Shown piece by piece: positions 42,690 to 52,422 of a stretch of 64,000 nt of DNA; the stretch's first letter is position 1; the number at the start of each line of letters is the position of its first letter. The stretch lies in assembly GCA_012845835.1 (NCBI GenBank), contig JABAKD010000011.1, positions 10,788,381-10,852,380 of the forward strand, written 5' to 3'. The DNA comes from Undaria pinnatifida (Eukaryota; Sar; Phaeophyceae; Laminariales; Alariaceae). A program made the translations under genes and the position numbers. Under the pieces are notes generated by a model that saw only the letters and a program-made list of their open reading frames with translations, made no database searches and was not told the DNA's origin.

Positions 42690-42995
42690 TTCTGCGTAGC
42701 AACGCAGAGCGTCACCCAGCTGGGGTGAACCGCCATGCTCTCCCATAATTTCCAGGCTGCCTTCTCGCATTGTTCCGCCGCACACGGGAAATCGGGAAAA
42801 ATTTGTCGGCATTTTCCCTTTCCAGTATCTCCCATATATGAATTAACAAACTTCGTCTAACTCTTGGCATTACTTCTTACCCTCTTAATATTTACTATCC
42901 TGCGCTGCGACCGGCGGCCGTCCAGGCCGCCGGCGTAGCCCCTTGTATATATAATAAGATGTAATGTGGTATACTCATCCTTCGCGTGTTTTATG
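42690..42995. other. No gene; GC palindrome at 42.91-42.94 kb
   Basis: CCGGCGGCCGTCCAGGCCGC-CGG forms a GC-rich hairpin. Nothing else recognised. Confidence 0.5.
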
Positions 42996-43002
42996 TGTTC
43001 TT

Positions 43003-43320
43003 TTTTTTTCTTTTTCTCACACGTCTACTTTCCAGCTTCTGGACAAGCCGTGGTCACAGGTGTCGTCCCGTCTTCCCCCCGGTTTTTGCCCTCAATTTTT
43101 ATCGCGCATAGGGTTCAGCAATCCCACTGCTCGTCGATTTTTCATCGCCGCGTGTTGCTAACTCACGCTCTCGTGCTTTCCGCAAGTCAATTTGTGCGCA
43201 AGAAAAAGTATCCACGAACTTATTTATACGAGAATGCACTCGGGGGGATTCGAACTCACGAAACTGACCAACGATACCAGGCTCGAGGATAACCTGGGAT
43301 ATGCCACCAAGGCGAACCGG
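43003..43320 (-). repeat. tRNA-derived SINE, full-length copy
   Basis: Tail TTTTTTTTTCTTTTT, body ACAAGCCGTGGTCACAGGTG and CGCGCATAGGGTTCAGCAAT, head GGGGGGATTCGAACTCACGA (B box reversed) and ACCTGGGATATGCCACCAAG (A box changed). Confidence 0.87.
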
Positions 43321-43644
43321 CAGTTCTGATGTAGGGCCGTCCAATATCGCGATAAACAGAGCCGGCAATAGGTAGGTGCCTCGTGAATTTGTATTATTAC
43401 CGTGCGGCCACCCATTTGGGGTCTCCACCGTGCTTCCAGACAACAACCAGACGCACATATACACCCGAAACGGGGCGGGCATAACCACCTAATGCTCGAT
43501 TTCCCTTGTTGTGCTCTCACATAAGCTATTTGGCATGTTGGCTATGCTCGCTCTCGGACATGAGCTTTTCCATAAGCTCAAAAAGCCTACTCCAATACCG
43601 AAAAAGTTGCATTGGATACTACTACTGCTGCTTGTACTCGGTAT

Positions 43645-43710
43645 CTCATCGGGGTTCCTGACATATATATCTTACATCTGGGAAATATGTCAGGTTTAGT
43701 AGGGGAGAAT
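43645..43710 (+). repeat. Short dispersed repeat shared with 47.52 kb
   Basis: CTCATCGGGGTTCCTGACAT and CAGGTTTAGT.GGGG recur at 47519-47571. Confidence 0.7.
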
Positions 43711-43714
43711 GTCG

Positions 43715-44240
43715 TGGAAAAACGAGGTTAGAAGGAAATAACTCGAGTAGCATTTGTTGTGCAATATTTTAGTCTAATTGCTCACATTGGCTTCCCTCTT
43801 CGCCCGCGTTCAACATCCGAGGCACCCTGTAACACAGAACTTATCTTCGCAAGCCAGAGGAGGGACCGTTCGAACCATGGTGCGTTTAGTTAAGAACGAC
43901 CTGGAAGCTATGCAATTCGATTATGTCTCAAAATTATGGGCGGCGATTCAGGGTGATGCCAAAAGGTGTCCCTAAAGTTCCCCAAGTTTGTTTTGTTCCA
44001 TTGTACCAGACTAACCTTCATTGTACCAGACTAACCTTTGGTGTAATATCCTGCTCCGTTCGCTTCCTTGTTCCGTCTGTCCATTTTCCCTTAGGCGAAC
44101 ACCTTGCGGCCTTACCTGAATGCGATACGCGGTACTCTGGATGCAGCACTATGCCTACGGAATTTCCCCTCTCAGACAGTGGAAAGGCATAATAAGCCGG
44201 AGGTTGAAACCAGGTCAGATTGCTGTGGGAGGTGTGCTAC
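43715..44240. other. No gene recognised
   Basis: A 20-bp direct repeat (TTGTACCAGACTAACCTT) lies at 44002 and 44020. Confidence 0.45.
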
Positions 44241-44242
44241 TC

Positions 44243-44323
44243 GTTGGTTATATATTAGCACTACCCACTGGCCCACGTAGTCAAGCGACTACGTAGCTCA
44301 GTGGGTAGTGCGATATAACCAAC
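44243..44323. repeat. Hairpin of two head-to-head tRNA-like 5' halves
   Basis: The arms (44243-44282 and 44287-44323) pair over about 37 bp around an AAGC loop. The right arm GACTACGTAGCTCAGTGGGT-AGTGCGATATAACC has a perfect A box TAGCTCAGTGGG (44294-44305) and looks like a tRNA D-arm region. The left arm read on the minus strand is a diverged version. No intact B box follows, so this is not a tRNA gene. Confidence 0.75.
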
Positions 44324-44631
44324 AAAGGTATGTTTGCGAGTCCGCCAATTGATACTCACCGACTTCGTGACGATATATTATAACCAACACTACTCTGTTG
44401 TGTTTTGTCATCTACTCGTACTCTTGCAATATAGTCTATACGTGGTACTCGTAGTCTTTCTTGGGTGGCAAGCGGTATAATCGGTATTTCCAGGCGCGAG
44501 TAGTGGGACGTATGCACCAGTAAGGACCTGGCACATCGTAGGCTGACTCCCGATTTAACTTTTAGGAGTGTGTTTCTGGTGGAGGCATCAATTGCGTCAG
44601 CTGTGATATATGCGTGCGCCACCTTGGGTTT

Positions 44632-44728
44632 GTTTGTTTTTCCCTGGGGTATTCCTCGGCTCCAGAGTTGCTGGAGCCTGTCCTGTGACGGCGGACTTGA
44701 TTATGCGAGTTAATGTGAGAACAACATC
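44632..44728 (-). repeat. Dispersed repeat, inverted copy of the 31.07-kb family
   Basis: CCCTGGGGTATTCCTCGGCT, GGAGCCTGTC and CGGACTTGATTATGCGAGTT then AATGTGAGAAC. Confidence 0.8.
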
Positions 44729-44734
44729 TCTGTA

Positions 44735-45060
44735 CCGACATACTGCTGCTGCACGTTCAACCCTTCTTCGGAAGATGCGAGTTGAGCATCCGTGATGCTG
44801 CCGCCGCGCCCCATTTGCTTGTTCGGTCCGATGCCTCGATATGCTGTGTCTTGCTGCTATCAGACGAGCATTGGTGCTGGCTTGTGTAAGGTATGGGTTA
44901 TGCGAACGGGTTATGTACGAAGTTTATTTGCATGCATTCGGGCACCTTTGGACGTTGCGAGTGCACCAGGCGTTTACTTGCACGTACGTGCAACGTTTTC
45001 AGAATTGCACGTAAACTCAGTACAGCCCCTGCCGACCTCGAGAGCAGACCGAGAGCCCTC
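44735..45060. other. No feature recognised
   Basis: Short frames only; flank of the telomere-like repeat. Confidence 0.4.
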
Positions 45061-45064
45061 CAAA

Positions 45065-45150
45065 GGGTTGGGTTGGGGTTGGGGTTGGGGTTAGGGTTAG
45101 GGTTAGGGTTAGGGTTGGGGTTAGGGTCGGGTCTGGGGTCGGGTTGGTCT
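45065..45150 (+). repeat. Telomere-like tract (TTAGGG)n inside a dispersed repeat
   Basis: Mixed TTGGGG and TTAGGG units, including four TTAGGG in a row, between GAGAGCCCTCCAAAGGG and GGTCTGGGC. Same family as 33.97 kb, opposite orientation. The reading frame through it gives artificial LGLGLG/PNPNPN. Confidence 0.9.
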
Positions 45151-45159
45151 GGGCAGCGT

Positions 45160-45950
45160 AACCGTCGTTTTGTGCGGATCTGGACATAGGGAGCCGCCAT
45201 ACATAAATCGCTGATGAAATTACGTGCAAATCTGAAAAACCTTGCACGTGCGTGCAAATTTCACGGGAGCCCTTGCGAGTGCCGATGAATACATGAATGC
45301 TGCAGTACCAAGGTTGTTCGTAAGAGGTACCTGGTATGTTCAGCAGTACGTACACTGTAATCTACACCGGTACCAAGTATTCGTACAACCGACAGTGGGT
45401 AGATACAGCAGAACGTACTCGACGACTACGTATCAAAATAGCTACCAGGTATTACATTCTCGTACACGGCTCAGTCTCAAGAGCAACTTCAAGAGCTGCG
45501 CTGTAGACCAGCTGCGGCAGACTGCGAACGCCTACCTGGTACGCTGGAATGAGACACGCCGCTTTTGGTATGATACGTGTACGAGTTCGTACCTCGCATG
45601 GGACTGCACATAGCGGAGGCACCCGCACCTGCCGCCAGCTGCCTACAGATAATAGGTGTTCCTTTTATAAAACACCCATACTAAAAGGGGATAACCCCCC
45701 CCCCCCCCCAAATTACCAGGTATGGCAGAAGTTAATCCATAACCAGCATATTAGCGTTTTACGAAGAAAAACAAAGCTAATCCCGTAGCATACGAAGTAC
45801 AAGGTTCCCCTTCGCGATGGGGTCAACTTGATACCCCGGGGGCGTCGCAAGTCGAAAAGGGAAAAGGGGGAACACAGCCTTTCCAAATGACATGATGAGG
45901 GCGATTCCCAACGAACATAAAAAAAATTAGGAATACTAAGGCAATTTATT
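45160..45950. other. No gene; dense TACCTGGTA words
   Basis: TACCTGGTA or TACCAGGTA occurs at about 45329, 45444, 45533 and 45715. Confidence 0.45.
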
Positions 45951-45954
45951 ATAC

Positions 45955-46735
45955 AGCCGGATTCCGCCGGTCGAAAACGGCCCTTTTCGACTGGACTTTT
46001 CGTCGACTGGAATCTTCTGGTCCTTTCTTATCGTCAGTCGAGTCGATTATTTAGTTTTTGTGCTCTTCCTAGAGGCGGTTGGTGTGAGGGAGTACTGCTG
46101 TACAGCAGTCGAAATCGGTTGGCAGCTCTGTGCTTCGCGCTTTCTCCGCGAGCAACGGCTGGCTCGACGAACCCTCGTCCCAGCGAGTTGATGGCTTTGG
46201 GCTTAGCCGAAAGCCGCCAAAGCTACGTTCGTGGAGTTTGCACTCAGCCGAGAGCCGCCAAAGCTACAGCAGGCGCAGCCGTTGTTAGCAGCATGGGATC
46301 GATACCGCGCGCTGCTGCCGTCGTGTGATACACGCTGCTGGCGAGCGGAACTAGGAATGCGCCACGCTGACTTGCTGCGAGAAGCAACAGCAATGATAGC
46401 CACGCCAGCGTCAGCGCCTTGTATGATACTGCAGTGTGGTACCTGGTATGGGTGTGTGGCCGTGTGGCCGTGTGGGTGTGTGTTTTGTGTGGGGATGAGC
46501 GATGCGATCGGTTCGAAAAACACGTGTAATTTTTTTTCGACTAAGTTTTTCGACTGGAGGATGCAGTCGACAAAGTCGAGTTTTTCGACTGGATCAGCCA
46601 GTCGGAATCTTCAGTCGAAAAAAGTTGAGTCGAAAAAAGCCCTTTTTCGACTGTGTAAGAAAGCTCGATTTGGGCTTCAGTCGAAAAAGGCCGTTTTCGC
46701 CTGACAAATCCGACTGTATAAGAAATGGCACAACA
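45955..46735. repeat. TTTTCGACTG-rich short inverted repeats
   Basis: CAGTCGAAAA or its complement TTTTCGACTG occurs about ten times in two clusters (45965-46030 and 46535-46710). GGAATCTTC and GGCC..TTTTC words lie between, giving many short self-pairing segments. AGCCGCCAAAGCTAC is also duplicated at 46210 and 46252. Confidence 0.65.
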
Positions 46736-47202
46736 AACACGAAAACGTCAGGAATCGTGACAAAAAATGAGCTTTTGCTACTGCTGCAGTATGCTTTGTG
46801 TACCTGGTATGAGGTCCGACCATGCGTGTTTGATTGTTGCATTGGGCGTGAAACTGTTGACGTGGCTCGATCTCGTGCTGTGCACCAACCACACACTTAC
46901 GCCGTGACTTCTGGCTCAAAGGCAGAGCTTGAAACACGGCTCCTGCAGTTGTATTGCTGCCGCTGTGCTGCGCCGCTATACCAATTTTTGTGACATCACA
47001 CACGCCACACACTTATACCTGGTACGCACAGAAGCGCAGAACCATTCACATGCACACAGAAGCACCGTCTGTGGCTGGCACAAAGGAGGAAACTCACAGC
47101 GAGGCTGCTGTTATGCCGTGACTGCCACAAGTACTGAGGCTGGAGGGCCACGTGTGATGCAGCAGCACAGCAGCAGCAATAGCAAAGCGAGAAAAAGCAC
47201 TA

Positions 47203-47282
47203 TGTGGTGGAGCTCGAGTATAGAAGGGGCTGCGCTTCGTAGCTCCTGTCGATCGATATTTTTAGTCTATTTTCCTCACAAT
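47203..47282 (+). repeat. Dispersed repeat, copy 1 (pair with 47.57 kb)
   Basis: TGTGGTGGAGCTCGAGTATA, GTAGCTCCTGTCGATCGATA and TTTTTAGTCTATTTTCCTCA. Confidence 0.85.
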
Positions 47283-47284
47283 GG

Positions 47285-47345
47285 CATCGCAGGCAGGCCT
47301 TGGGATGCTGAAGTGAGCGAGGTCGGTCGAGGGTTCGATTCTCAC
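47285..47345 (+). repeat. tRNA-like segment (pol III B box)
   Basis: GAGGGTTCGATTCTC (about 47329) fits a tRNA T arm and contains B box GTTCGATTC. ATGGCATCGCAGGCAGG upstream is a poor A box. It lies between the two copies of the preceding repeat, so it is probably part of a tRNA-derived element. Confidence 0.4.
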
Positions 47346-47572
47346 CTTCATCCGAAAATCTACGAAAAAAAGGATACTAATTCACGTCTCAATCAAGTCT
47401 CAATAACTTGCAAAACTCACACACTTCAGAAAATACTCAAATGGCGTGATGAGAGCAATGCGATCATTGCATACTGTGTCCAATACCGCAATTGAGTCGG
47501 AGCGAAAATGGGCAAAATCTCATCGGGGTTCCTGACATTGTCGAGATATACGCCAGGTTTAGTGGTGGGGGC

Positions 47573-47652
47573 TGTGGTGGAACTCGAGTATAGAAGAGCC
47601 TACTCGTAGTAGCTTCTGTCGATCGACATTTTTAGTCTACTTTCCTCACAAC
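47573..47652 (+). repeat. Dispersed repeat, copy 2
   Basis: TGTGGTGGAACTCGAGTATA, GTAGCTTCTGTCGATCGACA and TTTTTAGTCTACTTTCCTCA. Confidence 0.85.
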
Positions 47653-48076
47653 TAACATATGGGTTTCTACTGGCCCTGCGCGGCTCGGCGAAACGAGGCA
47701 GGCGGCAGTATGGGCTTGATCTGTGAGTCTTGCTCGACTACCTCCCAGATGCGGCGCTTGGAGCATACCAACCTGACAAATAGTAGCTAGGTGCCAATCT
47801 CCCAGGTAGACGGGCGGAGGGGGGCAGTTTTGCCACAGGCGAGGTGTGTTCATGTCCAGTGCGACGTGTACAACAAAATTCACAGGGCTAGGTGCAACAG
47901 ATACGTATGCTGCTCGAGATATGTGCTCCTGCTGCTGCTGCTGTTGCTGTTGATGCTGCGGGCTGTATTTGGCTGCGTCGTAGCAGACAGCAGAAGGGGT
48001 AAAAACAATTGGGTTCATGTTGTACAGCGGACGAAATATCGGAGCGGGTAAAACAAGCTGACAGCGCAGCGGGCTA

Positions 48077-48826
48077 TTGAAAAATAGCAGCACATTGTGG
48101 GGTTCTACTTTTACACCTACTGGGCTCAGCGAGGCGGAACGTAACCCCTTAAAAACAAGAGCCGGTTCAGCGACGTTTAATGCTCAGAGCACAGCCACTG
48201 AGCTCGGCAGGGATTCCGATATGCGTCGTAATGTACCGAAGCCCCCCTTGCTTGCGCTCCAGCCGATAGTGCGAGGAAAAACCTTCGGCCCACGGAGAAC
48301 ATCACGCCAAAAAAAGAAGTGCAGATTTGATATAAGTCATCTGATACGCAGCTACCCTTGTTTTGCGCTGCATGTCTTCGACAATAATATGCGAGAAAGC
48401 GAGTGGGCGATCGGCACTGATTTCTCAGGGCTCACGCGATTTGTTGCACCTGTAGCGGCTTTTCCGGGCTATGATGCACGCATCGTGATGGGCTGCTTGC
48501 TGTGCTTGCATGTTCGTATAAAATCAACATATCGACACGCAGCCAATAGGTGTTGGCATAACCATCGCTGCGCCAGAGGACGGCTGCATTTTCGAATTTT
48601 GGGCTCAAGGCTACCGCATGAAAATGTAAAATCCTACCAAGTACATGTTGTCACTGGCGTTGTCAGGGTCCGTCTTAACGATGCGTACAATACCAGGGGG
48701 GCTTCGCCGCGGCGGAGGTACATGTTGTCACTGGCGTTGTTAGGGTCCGTCTTAACGATACGTACAATACCAGGGGGCTTCGCCGCGGCGGACTGCCGCC
48801 CGCCTTGGCTCCGCGCATGCCCGTAA
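48077..48826 (+). CDS. Hypothetical ORF, 249 codons, with internal duplication
   Basis: Long open frame with no recognised domain. Its last third is made of a direct duplication (48645-48793) and a GC-rich hairpin repeat that also occurs near 52.86 kb, so the C-terminus is not normal protein. The first 180 codons (for example ALQPIVRGKTFGPRRTSRQK) could be a decayed gene. Low confidence. Confidence 0.18.
   Translation: MKNSSTLWGSTFTPTGLSEAERNPLKTRAGSATFNAQSTATELGRDSDMRRNVPKPPLLALQPIVRGKTFGPRRTSRQKKKCRFDISHLIRSYPCFALHVFDNNMRESEWAIGTDFSGLTRFVAPVAAFPGYDARIVMGCLLCLHVRIKSTYRHAANRCWHNHRCARGRLHFRILGSRLPHENVKSYQVHVVTGVVRVRLNDAYNTRGASPRRRYMLSLALLGSVLTIRTIPGGFAAADCRPPWLRACP
48645..48793 (+). repeat. 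Tandem duplication, ~75 bp x 2
   Basis: ACATGTTGTCACTGGCGTTG, TCAGGGTCCGTCTTAACGAT and CAATACCAGGGGGCTTCGCC are repeated with a few changes. The GGGGGCTTCGCCGCGG hairpin word also lies at 52857. Confidence 0.92.
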
Positions 48827-48829
48827 TTT

Positions 48830-49355
48830 TCGAGGATGCATGATATGTGTTACAAGGGCTCCGCATGGTTGCCGGCATACGCCGGCACCCATGCTTCGGG
48901 TAGGGCAGGGCAGCACTTCGGATTGTTCGATTCAATACTTGGTAGAGTAGAAAAAGTCACCACACACAATCATAGTTTGCACGTACAGTATGTAAGGTAA
49001 TGCCAAGAGTTCGATATAGACTAACAATCATAACAATGTATTACTATTAATAGCTACCGTTTTTTAAGTGAATCCGATTCCGAGCTTTATTCATTCGATT
49101 TCGATCGGATGAATCCGAGCACACGCCGACTGACCCTCTAGTCTGGCGACGAAACGTGTCGAGTGCGCTTCTTATTATAGTTTTACTCAATCAAGCATCC
49201 GGGGCCAGTAAGGTGACTGACCATGTCCGCTGCGTGTGATCAGAGACGTTGTACTTGGACCAATTGCATAATACAGTAGCAGTCAGTCCAGATCGAGTCG
49301 AGCGGTGCAACTTGCTTTGGTATCGTATTGTTACAGCAGCAATACTTGTAATACA
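48830..49355. other. No feature recognised
   Basis: Short frames only; CGCCGG and CCGGCG hairpin words near 48870. Confidence 0.4.
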
Positions 49356-49361
49356 CTTGAC

Positions 49362-49545
49362 TTAGTTCTTTTTCCCATCCAATTTGTTGTGATGCTCGCA
49401 TTACTCTCGCCCCCCCAGTAGTATAACTTGGATCCGGGGCCATATAGCGGGCTCCCCTCCCCCCTCCCCACTACGGTACCTACCCTAATTTTTATCGCGA
49501 GAAGAATTCAGCATTTTCTTCCCTCGTCGATTCGCGTCGATTTGT
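49362..49545 (+). repeat. Dispersed repeat, second copy of the 18.4-kb family
   Basis: TTACTCTCGCCCCCCCAGTA, ATAGCGGGCTCCCCTCCCCC, TTTATCGCGAGAAGAATTCA and GTCGATTCGCGTCGATTTGT, same order and orientation. Confidence 0.8.
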
Positions 49546-49701
49546 ACCTACCCTCGCTGCTAGGCGATTTCAGCAGAGTTAGTTGATCCTTTTTTTCCTA
49601 TTTATTTCTGCAAATAAATAAAGCGAACAAAGCTTAGAACGGTGGTTATTTAACTGAAGGATCAACGCTAGTATCAATCGTACTAGTATTCGAGTGTAAC
49701 C

Positions 49702-49730
49702 CCACTAGACCACGGGGGCGACCGGCTCTA
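49702..49730 (-). repeat. Second tRNA-like head next to a SINE
   Basis: Minus strand reads GGTCGCCCCCGTGGTCTAGT-GGGG, with a perfect A box TGGTCTAGTGGG. It is closer to a functional tRNA than the SINE consensus and points away from the SINE copy to its right. Confidence 0.5.
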
Positions 49731-49733
49731 TAT

Positions 49734-50030
49734 CACTCACTGCCCCGGTAGCGTATAAGGTTATATCCTCGAGCCTGGTATAGGTCAGTTTCGTGAGTTC
49801 GAATCCCCCCGAGCGCGTACTCGTATAGTTTTTCTTCTTGTACACTAATTGACTTGCGGAAAGCGCGAGAGCGTGAGTTAGCAACACTCGATGAAAAATG
49901 ACGATCGGTGGGTGCTGAACCCTATGCGCCAAAAATAATGAAGGCAATAACCGGGGCGGGGAAGGGGAGGACGACACCTGTGACCACGGCTTGTATGCCC
50001 AGAAGCTGGAAAGTAGAAGTGAAATAAATC
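49734..50030 (+). repeat. tRNA-derived SINE, full-length copy
   Basis: TGCCCCGGTAGCGTATAAGG then a perfect B box in GAGTTCGAATCCCCC, body AGTTAGCAACACTCGATGAA, CACCTGTGACCACGGCTTGT and AAGCTGGAAAGTAGAAGTG, with a short A-rich tail. Confidence 0.88.
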
Positions 50031-50094
50031 ACGAAGAGATGATCAATCAGCAATCAGCAGCAATAAAGGAGCACAATATTTGTGCGATTTCTCC

Positions 50095-50480
50095 CTTGTC
50101 TCGCTCAGCATCCATCCGCGTTCACGTCGAGGTGCCCAACGGATAAGGAAGGGCGAGGGGCGTTGGAGCCGCCCCCCGAAGACTTTTACGCGTTGGAGCC
50201 GCCCTCCGAAGACTTTTACGTGTTTCATTCGTTCAAGCCCTGCAGACGTCAAGCAAAACGAACTCTCGAGAGTATGCCACCGCAAAATTCAAAACATTAC
50301 AATAGCAACTAACTACTGTTTGGATATGATGCCAATTCTGTAAATCATCCAGGCGCTGCAGACGTGAAGATACAACCAAAATCTCCGGAATTCCTCCTCG
50401 ACATGCGATATTTTGCAACTTCTCGCTTGTCTCACTCGGCGTCTATCCGCGTTCACGTCGAGGTGCGGAATGGACACGGC
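50095..50480. repeat. Local duplications
   Basis: CGTTGGAGCCGCCC.CCGAAG then ACTTTTACG is repeated twice (50161, 50191). TCCGCGTTCACGTCGAGGTG and GGCGAGGGGCGTTGGA recur at 50117 and 50446, giving an outer duplication of about 330 bp. Confidence 0.75.
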
Positions 50481-50497
50481 AGGGCGAGGGGCGTTGG

Positions 50498-50585
50498 AAC
50501 GCGTATGAAAATACGTGGAAGTGTGGTGAGCTAAAGCTTTATTTTTCCCCATCCGCCGGAGGATGAAAAAAAAGAAGAAAAAAAA
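50498..50585 (+). repeat. Hairpin retroposed family, copy 5 (5' truncated)
   Basis: ACGCGTATGAAAATACGTGG, GTGAGCTAAAGCTTTATTTT, CATCCGCCGGAGGATG and an A/G tail. It interrupts the duplicated GTTGGA|GCCGCC sequence, so it inserted into that repeat. Confidence 0.92.
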
Positions 50586-50589
50586 AGTT

Positions 50590-51235
50590 AGAGCCGCCCC
50601 CCGAAGCCGGCGCTCGAACGAAGCTATTTGACCGAGAATTCCAGGTCCGCGAATCGCATACTGAGGTCGAGACGAAAAAAAACTCCTGACCGAATGATCG
50701 TATATATATGTTTATATAGGATTATAGGTAAATCGAGGCTGTACATGTAACAGTACTGCCAAGGGGTAAATTAATAATTAATCGTGCTAATTAGGTGCAA
50801 TAAACCACAACATTAAATTGCGTCATCCGGCACACGATGAACAGCAGCAGCAATACATGATAGGTATATACACAAATACGTACTTGTACGTACATCAGCG
50901 TACGGCAGTTTAATTTTATTATATCAGGTCCACGTATCCTGTTGTGAACACGGTGCCTCACCGAAAAAGAGATGGAAAAAAAAACGGTACATTAAAAACA
51001 GAAAACTGGAAGCATCCCGGGAACCCAATTTACGACCTCCTACTCTCAAGGAGTGTAAACTGCCTTCTAACCACCCGTTGTTGTCTCCAAACACGGTGCC
51101 TCACAAAACGAGATAAGAAAAAAAACGGTATGCACAAAAATACGTACTTGTCGATTACTCAGACGACACCTCAATCATCATCGTACATCATTTTTCACTT
51201 GAACAAAAAAAAACGAAACGTCACAAGAAGAAAAA
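50590..51235. repeat. No gene; direct repeat of A-rich segments
   Basis: CACGGTGCCTCACCGAAAAAGAGAT and CACGGTGCCTCACAAAACGAGAT-type segments, each followed by AAAAAAAACGGTA, lie at 50950 and 51091. Confidence 0.6.
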
Positions 51236-51310
51236 AAAACTGATTCGAACCGCGGACTACCAGTTTAGAGGGGCATCAGCCCAACGGTTTACTCAGGTTT
51301 TTACATGGCC
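51230..51310 (-). repeat. tRNA-like segment with B box and T-run
   Basis: Minus strand: CCGTTGGGCTGATGCCCCTC, then AGTCCGCGGTTCGAATCAGT and TTTTTTTT. The GCGGTTCGAATC word is a perfect B box followed by a pol III type terminator. The upstream half does not fold into a full cloverleaf by eye. Confidence 0.4.
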
Positions 51311-51319
51311 TTTTATCAG

Positions 51320-52420
51320 ATTGATACGTATCTATACGTACGAATAGACGTTTGGGAAAAGTTGACCGAAAAACAACACAGCACCCGCTACAGGGAGACG
51401 ACGCGAGCACGGTCTAGGCCGCTACTTGCAGAGTCGAGAGGGGCGAGCAAAGTGAGGCATGTCCAGCAGTCAGCGCCCCGAGAGGTGGACCTCAACTCGA
51501 GTTATGTCGAAGACGGCTCAAAACCTGGTCTCAATCGGACCCTTCGGCTGCTCTCGTGCAAGCGCCAAAAAATGTATACATGTATCTCTTTTACGTTTTG
51601 GTTAATGTTGGTATTGTACCCAATCCAACGAGGTTTGAATGTCAACGCATACGTGCCTCAGTTGGCTCGCCAAATCATCAGCCCACCCGGCACAGAACCG
51701 TCGCTACAGCAACAACGCTCGGAAGACACCCGCGTGGTTGTCCAACTGGAGCCGGCCTGGCTCGTAGGCAGGTGTCGGTACCTCGGGGCTCCATTGCCAA
51801 CTCGTCGCGCAACAACGCCCAACGTGACGCAAGAAAGTCTCAGCTTTTGCCCTCAGCGAGCTTGTTCGGTCGGCCGCTCGGTGCGGTAACTTTTTCAACT
51901 CGACGAAGAGAGCTCAGAGACTCACTTCGCCTTCTGCGATTAGTCATGACCTGCCGATAACCTAGGGGACGATCTTGCCTAGTCGTGTGCACTCGCTCGC
52001 GAGTGGTGACACAGCTCGAGCGGTGCGGCTGCCTTACCCTCTACACCCTGGTACCTAAACTTCTGAGTTGTCCTGCAAAAAACTGAAAAAAAAATCTCCC
52101 GTTTTTCATCTCTGTAAATTTTCCGGGTTTTCTCCAAAATATTCGGTAAAAGCCAAATTTTCAGTAAAAGCTAAAATGAACTCTTCGTTTGACCGGCCCT
52201 TAGCACGTGATTTTTCAGCGATGCGGATTCCATTAGCTTATGCATGCTTGGACGGGCATGCGGTACCGAACAATGCCTTAGGTCAAGTCGGACACCGTAA
52301 AGAGACGTGCTACATACCGTGCGTAGGTTGCTTACCTGCACTTTTACGGACTACCCTTGCTGAACGCCTGGGTATCACGTAACACCCGATTTAACGAACT
52401 TCTTTCTGCGTCCCACGTGC
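51320..52420. other. No certain gene; should hold the missing ARPC4 5' exon or its intron
   Basis: A 194-codon frame (51305-51889, plus) is not recognised. The weak ARPC4-like stretch near 52333-52366 is noted in the gene entry. Confidence 0.4.
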
Positions 52421-52422
52421 AG

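Noticed and set aside
44287-44345. Functional tRNA gene
   Set aside because: Perfect A box but no B box and no acceptor-stem partner; the sequence instead pairs with the inverted upstream half.
44893-45257. LGLGLG / PNPNPN-rich frames
   Set aside because: They are read-through of the TTAGGG/TTGGGG tract, not a gene.
52305-52382. ARPC4 exon 1 ([13 protein letters not shown])
   Set aside because: Resembles the expected YLSAVRATLQAAL only with an extra residue, and the following ~20 family residues are absent before the next exon; too weak to annotate.
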